Part shown: piece by piece, positions 8,223-16,570 of the stretch
Position numbering within the stretch: the first letter of the stretch is position 1
How the letters are laid out: every line of letters begins with the position of its first letter
Assembly (NCBI RefSeq): GCF_000311865.1
Contig: NZ_HE978580.1
Coordinates: forward strand, 607,980-671,979
Direction: 5' to 3'
DNA: 64,000 nt
Source of the DNA: Peptoniphilus obesi ph1
Lineage (GTDB): Bacteria > Bacillota > Clostridia > Tissierellales > Peptoniphilaceae
Translations under genes and position numbers: made by a program
Notes under the pieces: model-generated
What the model saw: only the letters and a program-made list of their open reading frames with translations
The model's database searches: none
Told to the model about the DNA's origin: nothing

Positions 8223-9404
8223 TTATTTGCCTATTTTTTTAAGTTCTATATCTAATCTTTCTAATGCCTCTTCTATAGTTTTTTTCGGAGCTGCTAGGTT
8301 AAATCTTGCAAAACCTGATCCGCCTGTTCCAAATATATAACCTTGGTCTAAAAATAATTTACATTTCTTTTCACAAAATTCTTCTAATTCTTCATCTGTC
8401 ATTTCAAGACTTCTAAAATCAACCCAAGATAGATATGTTCCTTCCAACAAATCCGCCTTTATGCTAGGATGATTTTCCTTGAAAAAGTTGTGGATTAGTT
8501 TTTGATTTCCATCTATTACTTGTATAAGTTCATCAAACCAATCTTCACACTCATTATATGCAATCTCGCAAGCCTTGTAACCAAGTGCTGTGCAAGTTGA
8601 TATAGACATTCGATCCATAGACTTAATAAATCTTTTTTTATTTTCCTCATCTGAAATTACAATATTACTTAGCATCATACCAGCTAGGTTGAATGATTTT
8701 GATGGTGCAGTAAAAGTTATTGTCCTTTCCTTTAATCTTTCATCTAAAGTTTGGAAAACTGTGTGTTTGTAGCCTGGCATGACAAAGTCAAAGTGTATTT
8801 CGTCACACAAAACAAAGACATCATTTTTTATTGCAATTTCTGCAATTTTTTCTAATTCTTCTTTTTCCCAAACTCTCGCAACTGGATTGTGTGGTGAACA
8901 AAATAATAGGGTTTTATTTTTTGGATCTCTTGTTAATTCTTCCAATAAATCAAAATCTATCCTATATTTTTCTTCCTTTATTAAAGGACATTCTACAATT
9001 TCTCTGTCTTGCAATTTTATTGCTTCAAAAAATGGATAATAAACAGGTGGCATAACTATTACCCCATCGCCTTTTTTTGTAAATTCATTGATAGCTGCAA
9101 ATATAGCTGGAACAATTCCTGGAGTCTCAATTATCCAAGATTTTTCAACATCAAAATCATGTCTTCTCTTTAGCCAAGAAATTACTGCATGGTAATATTC
9201 TTCATTTCCCCTTGTGTAGCCTAAGACTGTTTGGTCTAAATATTCTTTTAAACCATCTCTTATTTGAGGCGGAATTTTAAATTCCATATCTGCAACTGAA
9301 AGAGGGACTATTCCCTTCTCATCGCTGATTACTTTTTGCATTTGCATCCACTTATTTGAACCTTGTCCACTCCTATCGGGCTGACTTGTAAAATCATATT
9401 TCAT
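8223..9404 (-). CDS. patB: PatB/MalY-family C-S beta-lyase (PLP)
   Basis: 393-residue PLP-dependent fold-type I enzyme that cleaves cystathionine or cysteine S-conjugates to a thiol, pyruvate and ammonia. Features seen: LSVADMEFKIPPQI at the N terminus typical of MalY/PatB, YYPFFEAI, SPHNPVARVW, the CDEIHFDF aspartate and the SKSFNLAGM motif with the PLP lysine near residue 235. AAAAAGGAG precedes the ATG. It lies 116 bases downstream of, and in the same direction as, a gamma-glutamyltransferase gene, which fits stepwise degradation of glutathione-type conjugates. Cystathionine lyase activity alone is also possible. Confidence 0.9.
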   Translation of the reverse strand: MKYDFTSQPDRSGQGSNKWMQMQKVISDEKGIVPLSVADMEFKIPPQIRDGLKEYLDQTVLGYTRGNEEYYHAVISWLKRRHDFDVEKSWIIETPGIVPAIFAAINEFTKKGDGVIVMPPVYYPFFEAIKLQDREIVECPLIKEEKYRIDFDLLEELTRDPKNKTLLFCSPHNPVARVWEKEELEKIAEIAIKNDVFVLCDEIHFDFVMPGYKHTVFQTLDERLKERTITFTAPSKSFNLAGMMLSNIVISDEENKKRFIKSMDRMSISTCTALGYKACEIAYNECEDWFDELIQVIDGNQKLIHNFFKENHPSIKADLLEGTYLSWVDFRSLEMTDEELEEFCEKKCKLFLDQGYIFGTGGSGFARFNLAAPKKTIEEALERLDIELKKIGK

Positions 9405-9520
9405 ATTCTTATCTCCTTTTTAGAGTATTATCTTCTAAAGACAATATAACATATTTTTCACACTTGGATAAATCTCTATCCTTATAAATAATTTAAATTA
9501 TAAAAAATACTTATGGTCTC

Positions 9521-11128
9521 TTATATTCCTAAAACGCTACCATCAGTTCTTCCTTCTGTTCCACCGATATAAACTCCATTATCTAATTTTAAAATTATTT
9601 CTCCTCTTCCCATGTCAGTTCTGTCTTTAATTATTTTTATATCGTGTCCCCTATTTTTTAAATCTTCTATAATATAATCTTCGTATTCTTCTTCAATTTC
9701 TATTGTCTTTGAATTCATCCACTGCCATCTTGGAGCATCAAGCGCTGCCTGTGGATTCAATCCTTCATCTATCATCCTAAGCAAAACTTGCATATGACCT
9801 TGGGGTTGCATAAATCCTCCCATAACTCCAAAAGGACCTATTGATTTATTATCTTTACTAATAAAACCAGGAATGATTGTGTGATAAGGTCTAACTCCTC
9901 CTAATAAGGAATTTGCATGGTCTTCATTAAAATTAAAATTTGCCACCCTATTATTTAAGGATATTCCAGTATTTTCAACAACAATTCCCGATCCAAAACC
10001 CATATAATTTGATTGGATAAAAGAAATCATATTTCCATCCTTATCTGCTACACAAAAATAAACTGTTGATCCTTGACCTGGTGTGCCAACTTTTGGATCT
10101 TTTGCCTTTTTACTTATTTCTCCAGCTCTTTTTTTAGCATATAAATCTGATAAAAGTTCTTCTTCCTTGTATTTCATCCTAGATTTTTCTGCGACAAAGT
10201 CTTTTGTATCAACATAGGCACTTTTCAAAGACTCGATTGCGTAATGAGTTCTTTCTTCCCTCGACGTTTTTCCTTTTCCAAGCAAGGCAAATTGTTTTAG
10301 AGCCATCAAAACTGTTATTCCATGTGTATTTGGAGGCAATTCCCAAATATCATAACCCTTGTAATTTATTGATATTGGGTCTACCCATTCAGGTTGGTAA
10401 TTTTCCAAGTCTTTTTTTGATAAAAGTCCCCCGTTTTTTTCCATGTAATTTGAAATTTTTTCTGCAAGTTCTCCCTTGTAAAAAGATTCTCCATAAGTTT
10501 TAGCAATTTCTTCTAAAGTATTTCCTATATCTTCATTTATAAAAATTTCTCCTGCTTTTGGAGCTGATCCACTTCTTGTAAAGGTGTCAAAAAATCCTTT
10601 AAAAGTTTTATCATCCTTGTATTTTGAATATTTTTCCACTTCACTTTCCCACAAGTCTGAAATTGTTGGGCTGACAACAAAACCATTTCTCGCATAATCT
10701 ATCGCATAACTTGCGAGTTCTTTAAAGGGCATTTTACCAAATCTTTTGTGAAGTTTCACCCAGCCTCCAACTGCCCCAGGAACATCTACTGTGAGTGGTC
10801 CAAATTTTGGAATTTCCTTATAAGAATTTTTCTTAAGGTAGTCTAAGCTTAATTTTTCAGGAGCAGGTCCAGATGCATTTAAACCATAAAGTTTGTCATC
10901 AATTGAAACAATTGCAAAACTATCAGATCCCAAACCATTGCAAGTTGGTTCCACAACAACATGAACCATGGCCATAGCAATTGCTGCATCGACACAGTTT
11001 CCTCCATTTTTTAAAACATCTATCCCAGCCATGCTTGCATAAGGATTGCCACTTGCTGCCATGGCATTTTTCCCATAGACAGCAGTTCTCCTGCTAGGAT
11101 AAGGATATTGATTTTGTTTAATATTCAT
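9521..11128 (-). CDS. Gamma-glutamyltransferase family protein (YwrD-like, cytoplasmic)
   Basis: 535 residues, an Ntn-hydrolase made as a precursor that cuts itself before a catalytic threonine, here most likely Thr355 in GSTVYFCVADKDGN (aligned to the TTHFSVVD segment of classical enzymes). Other family blocks present are GGNCVDAAIAMAMV with EPTCNGLGSD near the N terminus, and GPFGVMGGFMQPQGH with LDAPRWQW in the small subunit. There is no signal peptide, unlike secreted GGT, so it acts in the cytoplasm. Substrate could be glutathione, its conjugates or other gamma-glutamyl compounds. Probably transcribed with patB. Confidence 0.9.
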   Translation of the reverse strand: MNIKQNQYPYPSRRTAVYGKNAMAASGNPYASMAGIDVLKNGGNCVDAAIAMAMVHVVVEPTCNGLGSDSFAIVSIDDKLYGLNASGPAPEKLSLDYLKKNSYKEIPKFGPLTVDVPGAVGGWVKLHKRFGKMPFKELASYAIDYARNGFVVSPTISDLWESEVEKYSKYKDDKTFKGFFDTFTRSGSAPKAGEIFINEDIGNTLEEIAKTYGESFYKGELAEKISNYMEKNGGLLSKKDLENYQPEWVDPISINYKGYDIWELPPNTHGITVLMALKQFALLGKGKTSREERTHYAIESLKSAYVDTKDFVAEKSRMKYKEEELLSDLYAKKRAGEISKKAKDPKVGTPGQGSTVYFCVADKDGNMISFIQSNYMGFGSGIVVENTGISLNNRVANFNFNEDHANSLLGGVRPYHTIIPGFISKDNKSIGPFGVMGGFMQPQGHMQVLLRMIDEGLNPQAALDAPRWQWMNSKTIEIEEEYEDYIIEDLKNRGHDIKIIKDRTDMGRGEIILKLDNGVYIGGTEGRTDGSVLGI

Positions 11129-11198
11129 TTTCTGCCTCTTTCTTAATCTGCTTTACTTTGACCATTTTAATTATACAATCTATTTAGGAAGTGATGTC

Positions 11199-11711
11199 GT
11201 GAATTACAAAAAAATCTACAAATCTCCCCTTGGAAACCTATTTTTATTGAGTGATGGAAAATATTTAACTGGTTTATATTTTGAAAATCAAAAATATTTT
11301 GATGAAAATCTTCTTAAAGATTATTTAGATAAGGATTTAGAAATATTTGAAAAAACTTTTGCCTGGCTTGATTTATATTTTTCTGGAAAAGACCCAAAAT
11401 TTAGACCTGATCTTAAGTTTATTGGAAGTGAATATAGAAAAAGAATTTGGAAACTACTTTTAGAAATAGATTATGGAAAATTAGTAAGCTATAAAGATCT
11501 TGCCAATGCTTACAATAAAGTTTTCCCAAAAGAAAAAACATCTCCAAGAGCTGTTGGAAATGCCGTTTCCCATAATCTAATTTCAATAATTGTTCCCTGT
11601 CATAGAGTCATTGGATCAAATAAAAAACTAACTGGCTATGCTGGAGGACTCGATAGAAAAGTAAAACTTCTTGAATTGGAAAAAGTAGATATTAAAAATT
11701 TATCTTACTAG
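11199..11711 (+). CDS. ogt: Methylated-DNA--protein-cysteine methyltransferase
   Basis: 170-residue suicide repair protein that removes methyl groups from O6-methylguanine. The acceptor cysteine is Cys134 in IVPCHRVIG, followed by the LTGYAGGLDRK loop; an RAVGNAV helix lies in the DNA-binding part. Start is GTG at 11199 with AGGAAGTGA upstream; the nearby ATG at 11194 runs into a stop after two codons. It converges with the TRIC channel gene, leaving 11 bases between the coding ends. Confidence 0.95.
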   Translation: MNYKKIYKSPLGNLFLLSDGKYLTGLYFENQKYFDENLLKDYLDKDLEIFEKTFAWLDLYFSGKDPKFRPDLKFIGSEYRKRIWKLLLEIDYGKLVSYKDLANAYNKVFPKEKTSPRAVGNAVSHNLISIIVPCHRVIGSNKKLTGYAGGLDRKVKLLELEKVDIKNLSY

Positions 11712-11722
11712 CTTTAATAATT

Positions 11723-12364
11723 TTATTTTTTTATTCTTGGCAAGTTTACATCGTGTCTAACAGACCATAGTCTTGTCAAAACTATAACCAAAAATATTAC
11801 TATCATTAAAGCATTTTTATTTTCTGCACTTAAAAATACTATATAAATAATGGCTCCAAATAAGGAAGCAATTCCATAAATTTCTTCCCTAAAAATAACT
11901 GGTATATTGCTGGCAAGAACATCCCTAATAACTCCACCACCAACACCTGTTACCATTCCTACAAATATAAGTAAAAACTTTGAATCATAGCCCATGGAAA
12001 GTGCAGTGTTTATTCCAGTGATTGTGAAGGCTCCAAGTCCAACTGCATCGAAAAATAACATTATTTTTTCAATAAATTTCATCCAAGAAGAATTTAAAAA
12101 ATCAATTTTTATATAAAAAATTAAAAATAATATTAAAGATGAAATAACTGCATAAACTGCAAGATATGAATCTCTAAACATTTGTGGTGGAATATTTCCA
12201 AGAATCAAATCTCTTAAACATCCACCGCCAAGAGCAGTTACAATTCCAAGAACAACTACTCCAAGTAGGTCTAGACCCTTTCTTATTCCAACCATAGCCC
12301 CTGAAAAGGCAAAAGAAACAGTCCCAACAAATTCAAATATTATATCCATTGTTTGGTAATTCAT
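11723..12364 (-). CDS. TRIC-type cation channel family protein (UPF0126)
   Basis: 213 residues with about seven hydrophobic segments arranged as two related halves, each with a glycine-rich kink: ALGGGCLRDLILGNIPP and GVGGGVIRDVLASNIPV. This duplicated pattern is diagnostic of the bacterial TRIC/YicG family, trimeric K+/cation-permeable channels. GGAGG precedes the ATG. Physiological role in bacteria is unsettled. Confidence 0.92.
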   Translation of the reverse strand: MNYQTMDIIFEFVGTVSFAFSGAMVGIRKGLDLLGVVVLGIVTALGGGCLRDLILGNIPPQMFRDSYLAVYAVISSLILFLIFYIKIDFLNSSWMKFIEKIMLFFDAVGLGAFTITGINTALSMGYDSKFLLIFVGMVTGVGGGVIRDVLASNIPVIFREEIYGIASLFGAIIYIVFLSAENKNALMIVIFLVIVLTRLWSVRHDVNLPRIKK

Positions 12365-12454
12365 AATAATCCTCCAACAGCCTAATTAATTTAAAAATTT
12401 AAATCTCTAGCTAAATTTTATTTTATTATCATAAATTTAACAAGAGATTTAGAC

Positions 12455-12486
12455 AACAAAAAAAGAACACCCCGAAGAGTGTTCTT
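12455..12486 (-). terminator. Terminator of the encapsulin operon
   Basis: AAGAACAC (12463-12470) pairs with GTGTTCTT (12479-12486); on the reverse strand the stem is followed by TTTTTTTG. Confidence 0.88.
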
Positions 12487-12498
12487 AAATTTAAAATA

Positions 12499-13287
12499 TT
12501 ATTCAAATTTTGCAATCTTGTCTGGATCTAAAACTCTTAACATAAATGATTCGCCCACAAAAAGTCTAACCATTTTATCGTCGTCATATTCGTAGCCAAC
12601 AGAGAAGTCTCCTCCAACTGTAAATTCTATATCTTCGCATTTATGTGGGAACATTACTGCTCCTTTTACAACTTTAGATCTATAAATTTCTCCGCCAATA
12701 ATTTTTTTAATAATAGAATAAACGCTTACGCCTTCATATATTTGATTTATTTTATCGTGAACATCAGCTGAAACAACAAGATCATATGGCATATCTGTAT
12801 ATGATTCAAATAAAGCATATTTAGCATCAGAAATTGCCTTGATAATTGACTTACCATCATTTCCTAATTTAAAGCTGTGGCCTGCACTTGGAATTAAACC
12901 TTCGATGTTTCCTTTTTTATAACCATTATAAATTGCATCTTCCTCAAAAAGAGCAATTTTTTTACAAGCTTCTTCAAGAGCATCAAGCTTAGGATCTTTT
13001 ATTCCTCTTTCAATATCGTCTAATTCCCATTTATTTAATTCAAAAACAATTCTGCTTTCAACTAAAGGTCTAACTTCATATATTGCTGTTCCTACTTCAC
13101 CTTTTTTAGAATCAAGTTCTTTTAAGCGACCCTCACCTATACAATTAAATTCAAATCCTTTTGGTCCATCTACTTTTAAAAGGCGTCTTGCTGTTAACAT
13201 GCTTGTGATAGCTTCTTTGGCAGTATCATCTATTTCTTCCCATGCTTTTTCTGTTATTGGTGCACTATTTCTTTTTAATATATCCAT
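12499..13287 (-). CDS. Family 1 encapsulin shell protein
   Basis: 262-residue HK97-fold protein that assembles into a hollow protein shell. Recognised by the start MDILKRNSAPITEKAWEEID, ARRLLKVDGPKGFEF, the E-loop region VGTAIYEVRPLVESRIVFEL, and the C-terminal GYEYDDDKMVRLFVGESFM. Length is that of 60-subunit T=1 shells. The gene follows its ferritin-like cargo after 14 bases, the standard arrangement for iron-storing encapsulins. GGGGG ribosome site. The operon ends at a strong terminator, so the shell is the last gene. Confidence 0.96.
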   Translation of the reverse strand: MDILKRNSAPITEKAWEEIDDTAKEAITSMLTARRLLKVDGPKGFEFNCIGEGRLKELDSKKGEVGTAIYEVRPLVESRIVFELNKWELDDIERGIKDPKLDALEEACKKIALFEEDAIYNGYKKGNIEGLIPSAGHSFKLGNDGKSIIKAISDAKYALFESYTDMPYDLVVSADVHDKINQIYEGVSVYSIIKKIIGGEIYRSKVVKGAVMFPHKCEDIEFTVGGDFSVGYEYDDDKMVRLFVGESFMLRVLDPDKIAKFE

Positions 13288-13301
13288 ATATAATTTCCCC
13301 C

Positions 13302-13649
13302 TTATAGCTGTCCAATTCCTAGTCCATCTTTAGGATCTTCAGCTTCTTGGTCTTCTTCTCCTTCTTCAAGTTCCATTATAGGTTTGGATGTAAAAAGATA
13401 TTTTCTCATTTGTCCATCCCAGCCATCTTGATTTCTTCTTAACCATTCTAAGCACATCATAGCGTGTTCCATTTCTTCCACTGCATTATGCCACATAATT
13501 TCTTTGGCTTCTGGATCAGAAGTTAATTCGCAACGTTGATGATACCAATCTACAGCTTCAATTTCTTCTTTGAAACTGTTCATCATTCTTATTATATCTC
13601 TTGCTTTTTCACTCATTTCTTGCGCTGGTTCATGATAGTCATTTGCCAT
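13302..13649 (-). CDS. Encapsulated ferritin-like protein (EncFtn cargo)
   Basis: 115 residues. EncFtn forms a ferroxidase centre only when two short helical chains pair. The expected residues are all there at family spacing: Glu28, Glu31, Trp35, Tyr36, Glu59 and His62. An acidic linker (EEGEEDQEAEDP) leads to the C-terminal DGLGIGQL, which matches the loading peptides that dock cargo to the inner shell wall. It should oxidise Fe2+ and feed mineral into the encapsulin encoded next. GAGGTGA ribosome site. Confidence 0.95.
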   Translation of the reverse strand: MANDYHEPAQEMSEKARDIIRMMNSFKEEIEAVDWYHQRCELTSDPEAKEIMWHNAVEEMEHAMMCLEWLRRNQDGWDGQMRKYLFTSKPIMELEEGEEDQEAEDPKDGLGIGQL

Positions 13650-13696
13650 AATTTATCACCTCTATTTAAACTATACCCCTAATATTTATTTTTTAT

Positions 13697-14014
13697 TTAT
13701 TTACCAGGATATTCAATTATTCCGCCCTTTATATTGCATACATCAAAACCTTTAACCTTTAAAAATTTTGCAGCTTCAAGAGATCTTGCTCCAGACCTGC
13801 ATAAAATATAAATTTTTTTATCAGGAAGTTCTGTATATCTTACATCTAGTTCTTGTAGTGGAATATTTACAGAATTTTTTACTGATCTTTCTTTATATTC
13901 TCCTTCAGTTCTAACATCTAAAATAAAAGCTCCTTCATCCATAAGATCATCTATCTTACTTGCAGGAATATTTTCAATTTGATTTTTATCTATTATATTT
14001 TTAAAAAAATCCAT
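13697..14014 (-). CDS. Single-domain rhodanese-like protein
   Basis: 105 residues, one rhodanese domain with the active-site loop CRSGAR (Cys72) and the LDVRTEGEY entry motif. Such proteins carry persulfide sulfur or act as thiosulfate:cyanide transferases. It is the first gene after the promoter shared with EncFtn and encapsulin (47-base gap to EncFtn), so it is probably co-expressed. There is no cargo peptide at its C terminus (it ends IKGGIIEYPGK), so it is unlikely to be packaged. Confidence 0.9.
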   Translation of the reverse strand: MDFFKNIIDKNQIENIPASKIDDLMDEGAFILDVRTEGEYKERSVKNSVNIPLQELDVRYTELPDKKIYILCRSGARSLEAAKFLKVKGFDVCNIKGGIIEYPGK

Positions 14015-14045
14015 TTTTCCACCTCATAATATTTTTATTCTAAGA

Positions 14046-14074
14046 ATTATATCTTAGTTTTTATTTTTACCCAA
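14046..14074 (-). promoter_or_regulatory. Promoter of the rhodanese-EncFtn-encapsulin operon
   Basis: On the reverse strand TTGGGT (14069-14074) and TATAAT (14046-14051) are separated by 17 bases. No Fur- or PerR-like palindrome was seen on it. Confidence 0.7.
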
Positions 14075-14100
14075 TTTTTTATGATTTTAACAGTTTATTA

Positions 14101-14109
14101 TGCTATACT
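14101..14109 (+). promoter_or_regulatory. Extended -10 promoter of the alanine symporter
   Basis: TGCTATACT (14101-14109) is an extended -10 (TGn followed by TATACT), 30 bases before the start codon. No good -35 is visible. It is divergent from the encapsulin-operon promoter. Confidence 0.5.
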
Positions 14110-14138
14110 AAATGTTATATAAATTTAGGAGGATGAAA

Positions 14139-15545
14139 ATGTTAAATAATCTTACAGACATTATTAAGCAGGCAAATAACTTTCTTTGGGGTCTTCCTTT
14201 AATGATTTTATTAGTTGGCTTTGGTTTAGTTTCAACTATATATTTAAGATTTCCCCAATTTACTAAAATTTCTTATGGCTTTAAAGAAAGTTTTGGAAAA
14301 ATCTTTTCTAAAAAAGACAATAAGGAAGGCTCCATGTCATCTTTCCAAGCACTTGCAACAGCAGTTGCTGCACAAGTTGGTACTGGAAATATAGGTGGAG
14401 TCGCTGGAGCAATAGTTTCTGGTGGCCCCGGGGCAATATTTTGGATGTGGATTACGGCAATCTTTGGCATGTCTACTATTTCTGTTGAAGCAATACTTGC
14501 TCAAAAGTATAGAGAAGTTAGAGATGGGCAATACATCGGAGGTCCTGCCTTTTATATAAGCAAGGGTTTAAAAGCAAGAGGACTTGAAAAATTTGGCAAA
14601 GTTTTAGCTGGAACTTTTTCAGTTTTAATAATTCTAGCTCTTGGCTTTATTGGTAACATGGTTCAATCAAACTCAATCTCAACAGCCCTAGAAGAAGCTT
14701 TTAATGCACCACTTCTTGTAACTGGAATAATACTTGCAATTTTTGCATCTTTCATTTTTATAGGTGGCATGAAGAGAATAGGAAACTTCGCAGAGCTTGT
14801 TGTTCCAATAATGGCTTTAATATACATAATCGGTTCAATAGTTGTTTTGGTTAAATTTAGGGCACATATACCAGAAGTTTTTGCAGCAATTTTTGAAGCA
14901 GCTTTTTCAGCAAAGGCTGTGCTTGGTGCAGGAGTTGGTATTTCTGTTAAAACTGCAATCAGATATGGGGTAGCTAGGGGATTATTCTCTAACGAAGCTG
15001 GTATGGGATCTACTCCAAACTCTCACGCTGTTGCAGACGTAGACCATCCTGTAATTCAAGGTAGTGTTGCTATGGTAGGTGTTCTTATAGATACTCTTTT
15101 AGTTTGCTCAGCAACCTCTCTTGTAATACTTGCTACAGGAGCAAATAACAGTGGAAAAGAAGGCGTAATGATTACAATGGATGCCTTTAATAAAGCTTTT
15201 GGAGATATTGGAACTAAATTTTTAGCAATTGCTCTTTGTTTCTTTGCATTTACAACAATAATTGGTTGGTATTATTTTGGTGAATCAAACACTAAATATT
15301 TATTTAACTCAAAAATTGCAGTTAGAATCTACCAAGTTATAGTTTTATCTTTTATAATTATGGGTTCTGTTCAAAAAATTGATTTCGTTTGGGAATTAAC
15401 AGACCTATTTAATGGACTTATGGTTATTCCTAATATTATTGGATTATTTATTTTATTAAAAGAAGCAAAAATTATATATGATGACTTTGAAAAACAAGCA
15501 AAACTTGGAAATAAGTTATCCTATAATTATGAACATAAAAATTAA
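14139..15545 (+). CDS. Sodium:alanine (AGCS family) symporter
   Basis: 468 residues with about 10-11 membrane segments. Family hallmarks are AAQVGTGNIGGVAGAI, ARGLFSNEAGMGSTPNSHA and the late LTDLFNGLMVIPN. Imports alanine or glycine with Na+. AGGAGG (14127-14132) is directly followed by an ATG at 14133 that is too close, so the ATG at 14139 (6-base spacing) is the start. Confidence 0.93.
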   Translation: MLNNLTDIIKQANNFLWGLPLMILLVGFGLVSTIYLRFPQFTKISYGFKESFGKIFSKKDNKEGSMSSFQALATAVAAQVGTGNIGGVAGAIVSGGPGAIFWMWITAIFGMSTISVEAILAQKYREVRDGQYIGGPAFYISKGLKARGLEKFGKVLAGTFSVLIILALGFIGNMVQSNSISTALEEAFNAPLLVTGIILAIFASFIFIGGMKRIGNFAELVVPIMALIYIIGSIVVLVKFRAHIPEVFAAIFEAAFSAKAVLGAGVGISVKTAIRYGVARGLFSNEAGMGSTPNSHAVADVDHPVIQGSVAMVGVLIDTLLVCSATSLVILATGANNSGKEGVMITMDAFNKAFGDIGTKFLAIALCFFAFTTIIGWYYFGESNTKYLFNSKIAVRIYQVIVLSFIIMGSVQKIDFVWELTDLFNGLMVIPNIIGLFILLKEAKIIYDDFEKQAKLGNKLSYNYEHKN

Positions 15546-15560
15546 AAATATTTAAACATA

Positions 15561-15594
15561 AAAAGATGCACTTTACTCTGTGCATCTTTTTTTT
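15561..15594 (+). terminator. Terminator of the alanine symporter
   Basis: AAAAGATGCAC (15561-15571) pairs with GTGCATCTTTT (15580-15590), then more T. It also lies just past the stop of the convergent macro gene. Confidence 0.88.
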
Positions 15595-15596
15595 GT

Positions 15597-16106
15597 CTAT
15601 AAATCATAATTATTTAAATCCAGTTCTTCTTTAATAGCATTAAATAAAATTAAATATACATCCATTTCATAATCCTTATTTTTATCTAAGAAATCATTTA
15701 TAGCTTTTATGGCAATTTCTATAGCCTGTTTTTTTGGATATCCATATATGCCAGATGATATTAAGGGAAAGGCTATGGTCTTGCAAGAATATTTTTTAGC
15801 AAGGTCTAGGGCTGAAAGATATGAATTTCTAAGTAAGATATCTTCTCCCTCCCTTCCATTTTTATAAATCGGTCCCACCGTATGAATTATATATTTTGCT
15901 TTTAAATCAAAACCTTCAGTTATTACAGATTCCGATGTTTTTATTGGAGAAAGTTTATCGCAGGCTTCCTGTAATTTTTCTGGTCCAGCAGCTCTAAAAA
16001 TTGCTCCGCAAACTCCACCACCCATCAAAAGTTCTTTATTAGCTGCATTTACAATTGCATCTGTATCAAGTTTTGTTATATCTTCATCTATTAATTTTAG
16101 TCCCAT
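15597..16106 (-). CDS. Macro-domain O-acetyl-ADP-ribose deacetylase (YmdB-like)
   Basis: 169 residues, a stand-alone macro domain. VDAIVNAANKELLMGGGVCGAI-type loop (seen as DTDAIVNAANKELLMGGGV), GFDLKAKYIIHTVGP and FPLISSGIYGYP match bacterial MacroD/YmdB enzymes that hydrolyse O-acetyl-ADP-ribose or mono-ADP-ribose from proteins. GGGAGG ribosome site. Base and codon use match the host, unlike the macro protein at 6177, so this is probably the resident housekeeping copy. Confidence 0.92.
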   Translation of the reverse strand: MGLKLIDEDITKLDTDAIVNAANKELLMGGGVCGAIFRAAGPEKLQEACDKLSPIKTSESVITEGFDLKAKYIIHTVGPIYKNGREGEDILLRNSYLSALDLAKKYSCKTIAFPLISSGIYGYPKKQAIEIAIKAINDFLDKNKDYEMDVYLILFNAIKEELDLNNYDL

Positions 16107-16135
16107 CTTTACCTCCCATAAATTTTAACTTAATA

Positions 16136-16165
16136 ATAAAAAACTATCCTAATTTATAGGATAGT
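16136..16165 (-). terminator. Terminator of the GNAT gene
   Basis: ACTATCCT (16143-16150) pairs with AGGATAGT (16158-16165); on the reverse strand it is followed by TTTTTTATTATT. Confidence 0.85.
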
Positions 16166-16170
16166 CTTTC

Positions 16171-16446
16171 TTATATATTTTTTTCGAATACATCCTTATA
16201 CTTATCATCTTGGAGTTTTGCATAGGCATAAGAACAGGTCGCCTTTATTTTTTTATTTTCTTTTCTAGACCAAGCTACAAGTTCATCTAATAATTTTTTA
16301 CCTATTCCTTGACCTGCTAAATCTTCGCTTACAATAGTATGTTCTATATTTACATAATCTCCGTAGTCTTCATAAATCATTTGAGCCTTCGGCGCTTCTT
16401 CAAATTCGCCAATATAAAATTTATTATTTCCGTGTTTTATCTTCAT
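16171..16446 (-). CDS. Small GNAT-like N-acetyltransferase (YjdJ type)
   Basis: 91 residues. A minimal acetyltransferase fold with VSEDLAGQGIGKKLL as the acetyl-CoA loop and KIKATCSYAYAKLQ near the end, as in the YjdJ/GTLF subfamily. The substrate is unknown. Start chosen at ATG 16446, 8 bases after GGAGG; an upstream in-frame TTG overlaps that ribosome site. Confidence 0.88.
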   Translation of the reverse strand: MKIKHGNNKFYIGEFEEAPKAQMIYEDYGDYVNIEHTIVSEDLAGQGIGKKLLDELVAWSRKENKKIKATCSYAYAKLQDDKYKDVFEKNI

Positions 16447-16570
16447 ATCTGCAACCTCCAATTATAATAACTAACATTTATTACATAAGTCCTTGATAAA
16501 ATTAATTTATATTTATTATATAAATACCAATTTTAGTTTATCTAAAACAAGAATAAAAAATCAAGCCACA

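Larger units (their letters stand above)
5917..8224. repeat. Widely separated inverted repeat flanking the macro/VWA cassette
   Basis: AAAAAAGACAGGTTA (5917-5931) and TAACCTGTCCTTTTT (8210-8224) are inverted copies of 15 bases with one mismatch. Joined, they would make a normal bidirectional terminator for the convergent genes on either side (the PepSY protein and patB). Just inside, AAGGCTTATTTAA (5932-5944) and TTAAATAAGGCTT (7976-7988) are a second inverted pair with 12 of 13 matching. The arrangement suggests an insertion into a terminator; this is inference. Confidence 0.45.

Noticed and set aside
16462-16570. Plus-strand transcript through the 16571-16602 hairpin
   Set aside because: The T tract is much better on the reverse strand, and the closing stem has an A-C mismatch if read as plus-strand RNA.
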